Shown: positions 1 through 9,651 of the stretch, piece after piece
Position numbering within the stretch: position 1 is the first letter of the stretch
Layout of the letters: every line of letters begins with the position of its first letter
Assembly: GCF_018138715.1 (NCBI RefSeq)
Contig: NZ_JAGSHX010000002.1
Location: 1-64,000, forward strand
DNA length: 64,000 bases
Origin: Streptomyces asiaticus
GTDB taxonomy: Bacteria; Actinomycetota; Actinomycetes; Streptomycetales; Streptomycetaceae
Direction: 5' to 3'
The notes under the pieces: generated by a model
What the model was told of the DNA's origin: nothing
Seen by the model: the letters and a program-made list of their open reading frames with translations, nothing else
The model's database searches: none
Translations under genes and position numbers: made by a program

Positions 1-1884
1 CGTCATCTTGGCCATGTTGCGCAGCTTGCGGTGCATGTTGACCCGGGCCTTGCTGATGACGGCGGCGCGGATGTCGGGGCGCCAGGTCGGCCGCTGAAGG
101 GCCGGCCACCGCTCGCCCTCCTTGTAGTGGCGGCCCTGGGGGCGCTCGCGGAGCTTGCCGATGCCGCCCTTCACCGTGGCCTTGATGGCCGAGAGGACGG
201 CAGCCAGGGCCGGGTCGACCTGCTTGTGCCGCTCCATCGCGGTGAGGAACTGGCGGTCGTCCAGGTCCTTGGTGACGCCGAGGTCGGCGAGGGTGTCGAC
301 GTAGGCGGTCTTGAGCCGGTCGTGCCACGGGTCCAGGTACGCACCGGTCTCCCGGCGCAGGTACGCCTCGATCGGGTGGACATCGTAGCCAAGCTCCTGG
401 GCGTAGGCGACGGTGTGCGTCTGGTACCAGGCCGGGCCCGTCGGACCGGTGCCGTCCGGCGTGAAAGGGCTGGGCAGGCGCGGGTCCAGCTCGATGTGAG
501 ACAGGTCGACCAGCCAGCTGCCGGGGATCTTCGGGTTGAACTTCGGGGTGTGGAAGTGGTCGGGGGCGGACAGGCCGACGACCAGGCGGGCCGCGGCCGC
601 GAGGAAGGCGGTGTTGAGGTCCAGGCCGACTGAGAAGGGCAGCATGCATTCCTCATCGGTGAGCGTGTCCACCGACCGCACCCACTGGTACGCCTCCTCG
701 TTGAGGAATCCGCCTCTCCAGCCGGAGTTCACCACGACGGGGTGTTCGGCGATGGCCTCCGGCGGCGCCGGGTCCATCGGATCCGTCCCCAGGCTCCCGG
801 GGTTGTGGCCCGACACCCAGTTCCCGGTCTCCGGGTCTTGCACGGCCTTCGTCGGCGGGCGCAGCGCCGTCATCAACTCCAGGCCGGAGACGGCGGTGGA
901 GCCGCGCGGGGTGATGACCCGCTGGGCATAGACACCGAGGACACGGGCGATGTCGGCCGGCTCCATCTCGGAGACGCCCGGCCAGGAACGCTCATCGAGG
1001 GCGTCCCAGGACAGGATCGCCAGTTGCACGCACTGCCGCTCCCGGCCCTGCGCCTTGCGGTAGATCCGCGCCCACGGGCCGAATCCTCGCTGCGTGAGCT
1101 GCCACTTCGCGCGTCCCACCTGCTTGACCACCGGGTGGTCCTCCGGCAGGCGCAGGGAGCGGCGCAGCTCGTGGCCCTCCAGGCGCTCGGGCAATCCGAG
1201 CTTCACGGCGGCCGCCGCGGTGAGCACGATCAGCGGGTCGGAGTCCTTGCCATACCGGTGCAGCTTCGCCGCGCCGAGGCCGGACTCGCGCAGCGTCCAC
1301 TCCACCAGCTCCACCACCGTGGTCGCCGGACAGTCCAGCACGATTCCGTCGATGCCGTAGGCGGAGCCGTCCCCGTCCAGTACGGCGAGCGGGCCGTGCG
1401 GGAACCGCGGGTCGGCCGCGGGCTTGACGGCCTTCTTCGCCGCCGGACGCCGCGACGACGTCGCCGGGCGCGCGGACGGACGGGTGGGACGCTCGGACGC
1501 CGCAGGGGCGGCGGGCGCCTCCACCGGCGCGGCGGCCTCCGGCTCAGCCTCGGGCGCGGTCTGGCCGGTGAACCTCTCCGGCGCCTCCGGCTGCGGCGCA
1601 GCGGCCGGAGCGGGTGCGGCGGCGGGAGCACCGTGCGCGGGATACTTCGCCGCCCAGCCGTTCAGCAGTCGCTGGTATGCCTCCAGGCGCGGCGACTTCG
1701 GCTCGGAGCGTCCGTTCTCGTAGTTCTTCACCGTCTGCGTCGACGTCTTCAACGCGACCGCGAGGCGGGCCTGGGTGATGCCAGCGGCCTCGCGCAGCCG
1801 GGCGCGCTCCGCCGGAGGCGGGAGCTGGGGTTCCTCCTCCAGCAGCGCGTCGACCGACGCGAACAGCTCTTCCTCAGTTGCCAT
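1..1884 (-). CDS. tap: Telomere-associated protein Tap (3' end outside window)
   Basis: The frame is open for 628 codons from the ATG at 1884 to the window edge, so the C-terminus is missing. A GGAGGT ribosome site lies about 8 nt upstream. Residues ~15-65 form a Cro/C1-type helix-turn-helix (ITQARLAVALKTSTQTVKNY), followed by a Pro/Ala-rich linker to ~residue 150 and a long conserved body containing LAVLDGDGSAYGIDGIVLD and PALQRPTWRPDIRAAVISK. This matches my recollection of the Streptomyces Tap family (about 740 aa), which binds telomere DNA and recruits the terminal protein Tpg to linear replicon ends. The tpg gene usually lies just downstream, which here would be left of position 1. Whether this copy serves the chromosome or a linear plasmid cannot be told. 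Confidence 0.9.
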   Translation of the reverse strand, partial: MATEEELFASVDALLEEEPQLPPPAERARLREAAGITQARLAVALKTSTQTVKNYENGRSEPKSPRLEAYQRLLNGWAAKYPAHGAPAAAPAPAAAPQPEAPERFTGQTAPEAEPEAAAPVEAPAAPAASERPTRPSARPATSSRRPAAKKAVKPAADPRFPHGPLAVLDGDGSAYGIDGIVLDCPATTVVELVEWTLRESGLGAAKLHRYGKDSDPLIVLTAAAAVKLGLPERLEGHELRRSLRLPEDHPVVKQVGRAKWQLTQRGFGPWARIYRKAQGRERQCVQLAILSWDALDERSWPGVSEMEPADIARVLGVYAQRVITPRGSTAVSGLELMTALRPPTKAVQDPETGNWVSGHNPGSLGTDPMDPAPPEAIAEHPVVVNSGWRGGFLNEEAYQWVRSVDTLTDEECMLPFSVGLDLNTAFLAAAARLVVGLSAPDHFHTPKFNPKIPGSWLVDLSHIELDPRLPSPFTPDGTGPTGPAWYQTHTVAYAQELGYDVHPIEAYLRRETGAYLDPWHDRLKTAYVDTLADLGVTKDLDDRQFLTAMERHKQVDPALAAVLSAIKATVKGGIGKLRERPQGRHYKEGERWPALQRPTWRPDIRAAVISKARVNMHRKLRNMAKMT

Positions 1885-2019
1885 ATCTCTCTACCTCCAC
1901 CCCGAACACTAGCATCCCTTACCTCAACGTTTAACCCATTCATTTAACCTGGGTTGAGAATTCTGGTAGGGTGATCTTGACCTTACGCAGAGCAGCACAG
2001 ACGCCAGCAGGAGGGGACA

Positions 2020-3801
2020 GTGGAGGGATCGGGCAAGGCGCCGGACTTGTCGTCTGGAGCACCGGGGCAACCCCCGGAAGCGGGCCCGGCTGGGCCTCCT
2101 GCAACAGCTCCGGTCAGCGCTTGGTCCGAGGAGGTCCTCACCAACACCGTCCTGCCCGGCGCTCTGGAGGGCGCGGTTCCTCAGGCCCGGCCGGTGGTGG
2201 TGTACGTCCTGGGGCAGCCTGGCAGCGGCAAGACCACGGTCATCGGCCTCGTGCACGCCGCACTGGCGGCGCGGGGCGGTGCGGTGCGGGTCGACCGCGA
2301 CACCTACAAGGCCCACCATCCCCACTACAGCCAGTACCTGGCCGAGGACGTACGCACCGCCGGGGAACGGGTCCGGCCGGAGACGTACCGGTGGCAGGCC
2401 GCCGTGGAGGCCGCGGCGCGCGAGGGCTACTACGACGCGGTCGTCGAGGTACCGCTGGCCCGCCCGGAGGACTTCCTCGCCGGCGCACTCGCGTCCCGGC
2501 AGGCGGGCTACTGGGTGGAAGTCGTGGCCCTGGCCGTGTCCTGGGCGGTGAGCGAACTCAGTGCCCTGGAGCGGTATCTGCACCTTGCCCAGAAGGCGCA
2601 CCGCGTGTTCGTCATCCGGCGCGGCGAAGAGACGGCTCTGGACGTCCTCTACGACAGCGAACTCGGTTCCAGCGGGCGTTTGCTCCGCCCGGCAGACGCG
2701 CCGGGCGCGGTGCTCACCGAATGGCGTCGGCCGTGGGGCGCCAGGGAAACGGGTCGGATCCGACGTCAGCTCGTTGACGCCGACCGGCGCCTGGCCGATC
2801 CCGCGCTGCCGGAGGACTGGGTGCTCGCGGTGCGCCGCAACTCCGAGCGCGCCGCCGCTCTGGCCGAGCCGGTCCGGCGCATCGCCCAGCCCCGCCGGGA
2901 CGCGCCCGGGGTGGACTACCACCGGCTCTCCGTCGAGGAGCACAAGTGGATCTACGACGAGCTGATCGTGCCGTCCCTCGGACCCATCACCCCGCAGGAA
3001 CAGCCGGTCGTCGTCTATGTGATGGGCCAGCCGGGCGCCGGGAAGACGCGGATCGCCCAGATGATCCTGCGCAGCCTGCGCAATCCGGTGCACATCACGG
3101 GCGAGATCTTCAAGCAGGCTCATCCGGACTACCTGCAACTGCTGCGCGAGGAGCCGCGCACGGCCTCGGCGCGGATACGCGCCGACTACCGGGCCTGGCA
3201 GGCATGGACCGAGGAGCACGTGCGCCGTGGGCGCGGGGACATGGTCATCGAGATCACCCCGGAAAGTGCTGCCCAGTTCGCCGCCCGCGCGGCCGTGGAC
3301 CGGCAGGCGGGCTACCGCGTGCAACTGGTGGCCCTGGCGGTCCGCGAGGCCGATTCCCGCCAGGGCACCGCCGCCCGTTACGCCCACCTGAACCAGCAGG
3401 ACATTCCCGCGCGGTTCACCACCGCCGCCGGGCACAACGCCTGCTTCGCCGTCGTCCCCGAGACGGTGGCCCTGGCCGAGCAGATGGCCGTGGTCGACGA
3501 GGTGGTGGTGATGCGGCACGATGCCCACCCCCTCTACCGCAACCACCTGACCGACCAAGGCCGTTGGGCCCGGCGCCCCGCCGCTGGCCTCGCCGTGACC
3601 GCAGAGCATTACCGGCCCTATACCGTCGAGGAAGCCGCTGCGTTCTGGGCCACCCAGCGCTGGCTGCACACAGCGATGCCGCAATACCGCGAGGACCTGG
3701 TCGCGATCGCCGGGCTGGCCTGCCCACTGATGCCCGCCCAGCGGCCGCACCAGCTCGACATGCCCGCCGCCCCCGCCACCGCGCTGCCCGTGCCCACCTG
3801 A
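2020..3801 (+). CDS. Tandem zeta-toxin-like P-loop kinase (593 aa)
   Basis: The GTG start is preceded by GAGGGG at a good distance. The protein has two homologous halves. Each opens with a Walker A loop, GQPGSGKTT near residue 70 and GQPGAGKTR near residue 340. Each continues with the zeta-family features of an acidic patch after the first strand (DRDTYKAHHP in the first half, GEIFKQAHPDY in the second) and a DAVVEVPLARP or DMVIEITPES strand. Zeta toxins phosphorylate UDP-N-acetylglucosamine, and single-domain versions are about 280 aa, so this looks like an internal duplication or fusion. No epsilon-like antitoxin is visible next to it. The substrate is not inferable; actinobacterial relatives may be non-toxic kinases. 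It is transcribed divergently from tap across a 135-bp gap. Confidence 0.75.
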   Translation: MEGSGKAPDLSSGAPGQPPEAGPAGPPATAPVSAWSEEVLTNTVLPGALEGAVPQARPVVVYVLGQPGSGKTTVIGLVHAALAARGGAVRVDRDTYKAHHPHYSQYLAEDVRTAGERVRPETYRWQAAVEAAAREGYYDAVVEVPLARPEDFLAGALASRQAGYWVEVVALAVSWAVSELSALERYLHLAQKAHRVFVIRRGEETALDVLYDSELGSSGRLLRPADAPGAVLTEWRRPWGARETGRIRRQLVDADRRLADPALPEDWVLAVRRNSERAAALAEPVRRIAQPRRDAPGVDYHRLSVEEHKWIYDELIVPSLGPITPQEQPVVVYVMGQPGAGKTRIAQMILRSLRNPVHITGEIFKQAHPDYLQLLREEPRTASARIRADYRAWQAWTEEHVRRGRGDMVIEITPESAAQFAARAAVDRQAGYRVQLVALAVREADSRQGTAARYAHLNQQDIPARFTTAAGHNACFAVVPETVALAEQMAVVDEVVVMRHDAHPLYRNHLTDQGRWARRPAAGLAVTAEHYRPYTVEEAAAFWATQRWLHTAMPQYREDLVAIAGLACPLMPAQRPHQLDMPAAPATALPVPT

Positions 3802-3873
3802 CCGGCTGGCGCGGCCCGGCACCCGAACCGGGCGTCCGGGAAACCGACGAAATCCGGACTGCGGGGTGACGGA

Positions 3874-4311
3874 ATGGCCTGGTTAACTCAAACCTTCTCC
3901 GGCACTGCCTCTCGTGGGGAGGATCGGGTCAGGAACCTGAGCGCGCAGCAAACCAGAAACGTGATCCCGCTGGCCAACGTCGTCGCGGCACGTCTGGCAC
4001 TTCTGGTACTTCTGGGGGTCGGGATCAACCTGTACTTCACCCGACGCCTGGCGAAGGACCGTCAGGCGTTCGAGGTCTCGACGAAGGAGGCGGCGCTGAA
4101 GGTGGCCTTGCATAAGGAGCGGGTGGACCGGTTTACGACGCTCTATGATGTGGCGCTGGGGCTGAAGGTGCTTCACCTGGGTCGAGCCCCAATTGCTCAT
4201 GAATGGTGCGCGCTTTACACCAGCACGCATGCGCTCTTTCTTTCTGCCCCAACCTGTCCAGCGCCTGGCCCAGCACTCTCAACACGTCGCTACTGCCCCA
4301 CTGTCCATTGA
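3874..4311 (+). pseudogene. Truncated small membrane protein
   Basis: An ATG-started frame of 145 aa. Residues ~28-55 give one clear transmembrane segment (VAARLALLVLLGVGINLYF) followed by a charged amphipathic stretch to about residue 90. This is the N-terminal arrangement of larger Streptomyces membrane-anchored proteins with cytoplasmic repeat domains. From about 4133 the frame runs antisense through the end of the convergent SARP gene and becomes Cys/Pro-rich without recognisable features. I therefore read this as a 5' fragment of a larger gene cut off by a rearrangement. Expression is uncertain. Confidence 0.4.
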
Positions 4312-7300
4312 CGAGACCTAGCTCTAGTGCCTTGTCGGCATTTCCGGCCGCTTCTGCCGGGTTCCCGATCGCGAGCTGCAATTCGGCCAGTCGAAAGTGT
4401 GTCGAACCCATCCAGAGTCGCTGCCTGTTCTCGCTGAAAATTTCGAGCGCCTGAGATAGCTCCCTCAGTGCCTCGGTGTTACGTTCTGCGGCGGATAGCG
4501 CGATTCCTAGCTCGTACCGGCCGTAGCCCACTCGGAGGCTGCTCCCCTCGCTGCTGTGGAGTTCTACGCCTTGTGTAGCGAGTTCGATAGCGCTGTCGGT
4601 GCGGCCCATAGCCAGATGGGTGCGGGAGAGGTTGCACAGCGCGCTGGCAACACCCGTAATGTGGTTGGCGGCTTGGAAGGCCGTGCGTGCCTGGAGAAAT
4701 GACTCTTCCGCTTCCTTGTACTGCTTTTTGCATATGTCGATAATTCCCACGCGGGTCAGCGCGTTACCGGCCGGAACGGGATCGTCGGCCAGGACGGTAA
4801 GGCGGGCGACACGCCGTGCTTCCGCCTCGGCCTCGTGGAATTTATTTTCCCTCCAGTACAGGTATGAAAGGTGGACACAGGCCCGGCCCTCTGCGCTCGG
4901 GTTCCGGGCAGCGCGGGCAGCATCGCGGACTGTGATGGCTGCGGCCTTGTACTGGTGTGAGTTCACTCCGGATTCGCATAGATCCCGCGTTATCAGGAGA
5001 AGATCAGCCGCAGAGCGCACGCTATCCCCCTCTGGTGCTTGCGCGGCGCAAGCCAGTAGGCATTCGGCTTCCCTGAATGTCCAGGCGAGTGCCGTGGCCT
5101 GGTCGGGGAAGGACAGTCCGGGGATCTTGGTAGGTTGCAGGTAGTCGGCGATGGGGTCGCCGGGTTGCCGCAAAGCATAGGCATGGGCCGCCGAAGCTAA
5201 GTAGAACTCCAGCAGGCGCGTCAAGGCTGCTTTCTGTTCCTCTGCTGTCTCTTCTTGTTCGGCGCAGCCTCGCGCGTAAAGACGTACCAGGTCGTGGTAC
5301 TGGTAGCGGCCGGGTTCCTTGGATTCCAGCAGACTGGTATCGACCAGGGATTCCAGTAGATACTCGGTCTCGTCGGTGTCTGCGGCGAGCACGGCGGCTG
5401 CTGCGGTGAGGGAGATGTCGGGGCCGTCGGCCAGCGCGAGCAGCCGGAAGGCCCTGGATTGTCGCGGCTCGAGTTGGCGGTAGCTGAGCTGGAAGGACGC
5501 TTCGACGGCCAGATCGCCTGCTCGTAGCTCACGCAGTCGGCGGCGTTCGTCGGCGAGCTTGTGGGTCAGGAGGGACACGTTCCATGCTGGGCGGGCCGCG
5601 AGGCGGGCTGCGGTGATGCGGATGGCCAGTGGCAGAAAGCCGCAGGCAACGACGGTTTCGTGGCAGGCTTCTGGCTCGGCCGCCGCCCGCTTCGGGCCGA
5701 TGATCCGGGTGAACAGGGCCACAGCTTCTTGGGGGTCCATGACGTCGAGATCGACCAGATGGGCACCGTCGAGGTCGGTCATCCGCCTGCGGCTGGTGAT
5801 CAAGACCGCGCAACTGGCGGTCCCGGGAAGCAACGGACGTATCTGGGCTGCGTTATGCGCGTTGTCGAGCAGCACCAGCACCCTGCGGTCAGCAAGAGTC
5901 GAACGGTAGAGCGCGGCGAGCTCATGTATTCCTTCTGGCAGGGTGTCCGGCGGCCATCCCAGGGCGCGTAAGAAGGCGCCGAGCACGGCTTCGGGGCCCG
6001 CCGACCGGCTGCTGTGGCCGAGCAGGTTCGCATACAACTGCCCGTCGGGGTAGTGCTCGCGGACGGCGTGGCCGATATGGATGGCCAGAGTGGTTTTGCC
6101 CACCCCGCCTCCTCCTCGCAGCGCAGAGATCGCCGTCACTGTTCCCTGTGAGCGCAGCAGCCGTTCCCGGATGCTCTCCATGATGGTGGTGCGGCCTGTG
6201 AAGTCGGTCAGGGCTGCCGGGAGCTGTGCCGGGCGCGGCGTGGCCGGGCGTGCGGTTCCACCACTGGCCGGGTCTGCTTGGGGGGCGGCGAGCGTGGGGT
6301 CTGCCCGCAGGATGCGTTGGTGGAGCTGCGCGAGTTCGGGGCTTGGGTCCAGGCCGAGTTCGTCGGCGAGGAGACGGCGGGTGTCATTGTACACGCCGAG
6401 TGCCTCGGTTCGTCGACCGCTGCGGTACAGGGCAAGCATCAGCAGGGTACGGGGTCGTTCCCGCAGAGGGTCTTCGGCGCACAGCGTGGTGAGCTCCGAG
6501 ACCACCTCTGTGTGCAGGCCCAGCTCCAGGTCGAGTTCAACGCGGGCTTCCAGAAGGGTCAAGCGCCACTGTGCAAGGCGGCTGCGCTGGGTGTACGCGT
6601 AGGGGCCGGGGACCCCGGCGAGCGGCTCACCGCTCCATAAGCCCGCCGCCCGGCGCAGGAGGTTCTGGGCGCGGGGTAGGTCGCCTTCTGCTCTGGCGCG
6701 CTTCGCGCCTGTCTCCAATGCCTCGCATTCGCTGAGGTCTATCGCTTGGGGTGGTAGGCGGACCGCGTAGCCACCGGCATCAGAAACCAGCACGCCGGGC
6801 CCGAGCGCCTTGCGCAGCCGGAAGGCGTACGTGCGCAGTGCTGCGATCGCGCGAGGCGGTGAGTGTTCCCCCCACACCGCGTCCACCAGCTCGTCCCGGG
6901 TCGCGGTCTTTCCCTGGCGCAGCAGCAGCGCACACAGCACAGCGTGCTCTTGCGGCTGGCCGGGCGGCAGCATCCGCTTTCCGCGCCAGACTCGCACCGG
7001 GCCCAGCACTGCGAAGCGCAGCGGGGCAGGGGATTCTTTGGGGGGTGGGGTGGGCTGTCGGAGCGTACTGTTCCGCCCCGGCCTTTGCAGAAGGCCCGCC
7101 ATCCTTGAGGTGCCGGACGCGGCAGGAGATGTCGTCGCGGGTCGCCGTCGGTGCGGGGGAACGGTGAAGCCGAGTTGTTCGAGCGGCATTCCGAACATCT
7201 CTTGCAGTACGCGCTGGCTCGACGGCCGTGGACACGGCGGATCGGGTTGCCGCCACCGATGAAACTGCCGCGAGGTGATCTTCTGAGGCTCCCCCAACCG

Positions 7301-7390
7301 CTCGGCTACCGCCGCATAGGCATCGAGGAAGGCCGAAGGCTGGCCCCACTGACGCTCCTCACATGCCTGCGCGAAGACTGTCTGCCTCAT
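4133..7390 (-). CDS. AfsR-like SARP regulator with NB-ARC and TPR domains
   Basis: The start is placed at ATG 7390 because a paralogous N-terminus (EQAVFARACEERHW) begins at the same residue in the broken gene at 35363. An upstream in-frame start would add 40 unconserved residues. The 1085-aa protein has an N-terminal region of ~90 aa shared with that paralogue, then a winged-helix OmpR-type DNA-binding domain (LRFAVLGPVRVWRG, DELVDAVWGE). A bacterial transcriptional activation domain follows, then an NB-ARC ATPase with P-loop GGGGVGKTTLA and LVLLDNAHN, then C-terminal TPR-like repeats. This is the domain order of AfsR, a pleiotropic activator of secondary metabolism. Its targets are unknown. 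It lies 30 kb from the polyketide cluster, which has its own small SARP. Confidence 0.88.
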   Translation of the reverse strand: MRQTVFAQACEERQWGQPSAFLDAYAAVAERLGEPQKITSRQFHRWRQPDPPCPRPSSQRVLQEMFGMPLEQLGFTVPPHRRRPATTSPAASGTSRMAGLLQRPGRNSTLRQPTPPPKESPAPLRFAVLGPVRVWRGKRMLPPGQPQEHAVLCALLLRQGKTATRDELVDAVWGEHSPPRAIAALRTYAFRLRKALGPGVLVSDAGGYAVRLPPQAIDLSECEALETGAKRARAEGDLPRAQNLLRRAAGLWSGEPLAGVPGPYAYTQRSRLAQWRLTLLEARVELDLELGLHTEVVSELTTLCAEDPLRERPRTLLMLALYRSGRRTEALGVYNDTRRLLADELGLDPSPELAQLHQRILRADPTLAAPQADPASGGTARPATPRPAQLPAALTDFTGRTTIMESIRERLLRSQGTVTAISALRGGGGVGKTTLAIHIGHAVREHYPDGQLYANLLGHSSRSAGPEAVLGAFLRALGWPPDTLPEGIHELAALYRSTLADRRVLVLLDNAHNAAQIRPLLPGTASCAVLITSRRRMTDLDGAHLVDLDVMDPQEAVALFTRIIGPKRAAAEPEACHETVVACGFLPLAIRITAARLAARPAWNVSLLTHKLADERRRLRELRAGDLAVEASFQLSYRQLEPRQSRAFRLLALADGPDISLTAAAAVLAADTDETEYLLESLVDTSLLESKEPGRYQYHDLVRLYARGCAEQEETAEEQKAALTRLLEFYLASAAHAYALRQPGDPIADYLQPTKIPGLSFPDQATALAWTFREAECLLACAAQAPEGDSVRSAADLLLITRDLCESGVNSHQYKAAAITVRDAARAARNPSAEGRACVHLSYLYWRENKFHEAEAEARRVARLTVLADDPVPAGNALTRVGIIDICKKQYKEAEESFLQARTAFQAANHITGVASALCNLSRTHLAMGRTDSAIELATQGVELHSSEGSSLRVGYGRYELGIALSAAERNTEALRELSQALEIFSENRQRLWMGSTHFRLAELQLAIGNPAEAAGNADKALELGLVNGQWGSSDVLRVLGQALDRLGQKERAHACWCKARTIHEQLGLDPGEAPSAPAPHHRAS

Positions 7391-7674
7391 GTCCGCTGCC
7401 CTCCCGCCCCAGCATGCCAAGAACACACCGTAGCCCGGAGTAAGACCGCTGACGGCCAGAACAACCAGCCGAAAGTCCGCCTCAAAGTCCGGTCCCCGGC
7501 TGCCTTGCACCTCGTTACTACCAATGGCGAGTCATCGCGCTGGTCAGAGCCTCGAGACCTGCGGCAGGAACGAGTAGCTCCGGTGGGATTCCGCGCAGTG
7601 AGAAAGAATTAATCAATCCCTTATCGCCAGCCGCTGAGATGGATGACGAAGCCGAACACAGAAGGGAATCGGAT

Positions 7675-8130
7675 ATGAGCATGCACAAGCGGCTCGCACT
7701 CACAGCAGCGGCCTTAGCGCTGGGCGCCGGGCTGTCCGGTACCGCGCCGGCACAGGCCGACCAGGTGTCCGTCCATGCCCAGGCCGCAGCACAGCGGCGG
7801 GACGTCTGCTTCTCCGGAGCCTGCGGCAGCGCGACCGTCACCTTCCAGAGCCACTACTCCGCCAAGGTCAGCATGTCGGTCGCGGACAACCGCTGCGACG
7901 ACCACCTGCCCAAGATGCGGATCCTGGCACACCAGTACCACCTCAGCACCGGGTCGCAGTACACCTGGCACGGACCCTGGCACGTCAACCGCCGGGGCTG
8001 CCACGGTGGCACTGGTCCGGCATGGAATAGCACCTTCGCAGGCGGTGACCCCCTGCTGGGCATGAAAGTGGAGATCTGCAATAACGGTGTGAAGTGCCGG
8101 ACGTCCACGGAGATGGGTAACCCGTACTAG
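7675..8130 (+). CDS. Small secreted protein, unknown function
   Basis: The start is set at ATG 7675 (MSMHKRLALTAAALALGAG), which gives a textbook Sec signal peptide with a likely cleavage after APAQA near residue 28. An earlier in-frame ATG at 7639 would precede the signal with charged residues. The mature part is about 120 aa with six cysteines (CFSGACG, NRCDDH, RGCHGG, EICNNGVKCR), which suggests disulfide stabilisation outside the cell. I do not recognise the family. It stands alone, divergent from the AfsR-like gene. Confidence 0.75.
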   Translation: MSMHKRLALTAAALALGAGLSGTAPAQADQVSVHAQAAAQRRDVCFSGACGSATVTFQSHYSAKVSMSVADNRCDDHLPKMRILAHQYHLSTGSQYTWHGPWHVNRRGCHGGTGPAWNSTFAGGDPLLGMKVEICNNGVKCRTSTEMGNPY

Positions 8131-8463
8131 GTCTACCCGTACTGCCTTGCTTCGAGTTGCTGTGACATGCGTCGGTCCCGCCATTGGGCGGGGGAAGTGG
8201 CGGGCCCGCGCAGCAGTCATGACGGCTTGCTCTGTGAAGAGAACCGACGGCCTGAGGCCGGTGAGGTGAAGGACATCGTCGTCGTCCAGGAGCAGGAAGT
8301 GCGTGAAGGTGATGAAGGTGCTCTCACACCGGCGTGCTCAGCCTGGTCGTGGGATCGTCGGCACAGCCGAGCTGCGGACATACGCCGGTGCCGCACAGCC
8401 CCCGGACTTGAGACGGCCCCTTAGTAACGCCTCATCGTGGCACCGAGCGCTCGCCGGGGCGAT
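8131..8463. other. Gene-free stretch
   Basis: No convincing gene. An 85-codon frame at 8167-8424 (+) has no recognisable features and a poor start context. No strong hairpin was seen. Confidence 0.5.
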
Positions 8464-9447
8464 TTACTGGTCCGGGTGGTCGCCGCGGATCTGCCATCTT
8501 GCAGTGGCCGAGTTCCAGACCAGGCGGATCCGACCGCGGTCAGGCCGCTGGGCGGTCAGCTCGTCGAGATCAAGAGAAGCTAGGGCCCGCAGGGCCTCGT
8601 CCGTGACGTCCGACCACAAGCACAGGGTGATGTGTGCGTCGGGATCGTCCGCGATGAGCAGTGTCGCCCCGTTGTTGGTCTCGCTCGGGGAGGAGGGGGA
8701 CCGGCGGAGCATGCGTTGGACCAGGGCGCGGGCCTGTCCGTACGCGTCCTCGGCTGCTTTGGATATCAAGGCATGGACAAAGGGGATGACAGCGGTCGTG
8801 ACCGCGGCGGTCACCACGACCGTTCCTGTAGCCGATCGCGTGAAGAAGGAGCGATTTACGCTTGTCTCCCAGCGAAGGATGCGCCTCGCTCGGCCACGCC
8901 ACTGGTCTGCTTCGTCGAAGCGTCCCTGTGCGGTCAACAGAGCGACGAGGTCAAGGCATGCTTGGTGGCGCGGACCGAGGCCGGCGTCGGTCGCGGCCAG
9001 GTCGAGTGGTTCGACCCACCGCTCTCCGTTGTCTTCGGCCGCTGCGCGGAGCCATCGTTCCGCCTCTTGGGGCAGGCTCCGATCACGGAGTGCGCGGCCA
9101 AGCTCCAGCTTCGCTTCGACCTGCCCACTGTGGGCGGCGCGTCGCAGCCATCTGCCGCGCTCCTCGAGGTTATCGCCGATCCTGCTCATCGCGTACATGG
9201 CTTCGAGGTGTCCCGCCTCCGCGGCCCGCCGGTACCAATGCCGGGCTTGGTCTGCCTGCCCTTTGGTGAGGAGCTCGGCGAGACGGTACATCGCTTCGCT
9301 CTCACCGACCTCAGCGGCATCGTGAAACCACCGCTGAGACTGCTCGGGATTCCAGTCTTCGAAGAAGCGGGCAAGACGCATCATCGCCCGTGAATCACCA
9401 CATGCAGCGGCCTGCTCCAGACCAGGGTCCGGCCTCTCGAACGCCAC
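8464..9447 (-). CDS. Sel1-like repeat protein with a transmembrane segment
   Basis: GTG start at 9447 with GGAGGG five bases upstream. The N-terminal ~130 residues are Sel1/TPR-like units of about 36 aa with the typical A-x-LG-x-AE grammar (AMYRLAELLTKGQADQARHW, EAMYAMSRIGDNLEERGRW, EAKLELGRALRDRSLPQEA). Residues ~210-235 form one hydrophobic segment (TGTVVVTAAVTTAVIPFVHA). A C-terminal ~90-aa domain ends in a beta-rich stretch (GRIRLVWNSATARWQIRGD). Sel1 proteins usually act as scaffolds. The substrate or partner is unknown. It lies on the same strand as the 110-aa gene at 9652, 204 bp downstream of it. Confidence 0.65.
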   Translation of the reverse strand: MAFERPDPGLEQAAACGDSRAMMRLARFFEDWNPEQSQRWFHDAAEVGESEAMYRLAELLTKGQADQARHWYRRAAEAGHLEAMYAMSRIGDNLEERGRWLRRAAHSGQVEAKLELGRALRDRSLPQEAERWLRAAAEDNGERWVEPLDLAATDAGLGPRHQACLDLVALLTAQGRFDEADQWRGRARRILRWETSVNRSFFTRSATGTVVVTAAVTTAVIPFVHALISKAAEDAYGQARALVQRMLRRSPSSPSETNNGATLLIADDPDAHITLCLWSDVTDEALRALASLDLDELTAQRPDRGRIRLVWNSATARWQIRGDHPDQ

Positions 9448-9651
9448 TTAGCCCTCCCGGCCCCACCCCCGCAGCTCCCTGCCGCGTGACTGACACTCTT
9501 CCTACCGCACGACAACAGGAGACGGGGAAGACCCAGCCGTTTTGGGAATTCGACAACTTCAACACGGGAACCCGCGCCCGCCGCCGTGCAACGTGTCCGC
9601 AGGTGAGCGCATTTCGTCGGTGGGCCGGTCCGGGCCGCGGGCGCCGCGCGG

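Noticed and set aside
742..1947. 401-codon plus-strand frame opposite tap
   Set aside because: Arg/Gly/Leu-rich shadow of the conserved minus-strand tap frame; no motifs.
1924..3822. 632-codon minus-strand frame opposite the zeta-like gene
   Set aside because: No recognisable domain; the plus strand has two clear P-loops and a ribosome site.
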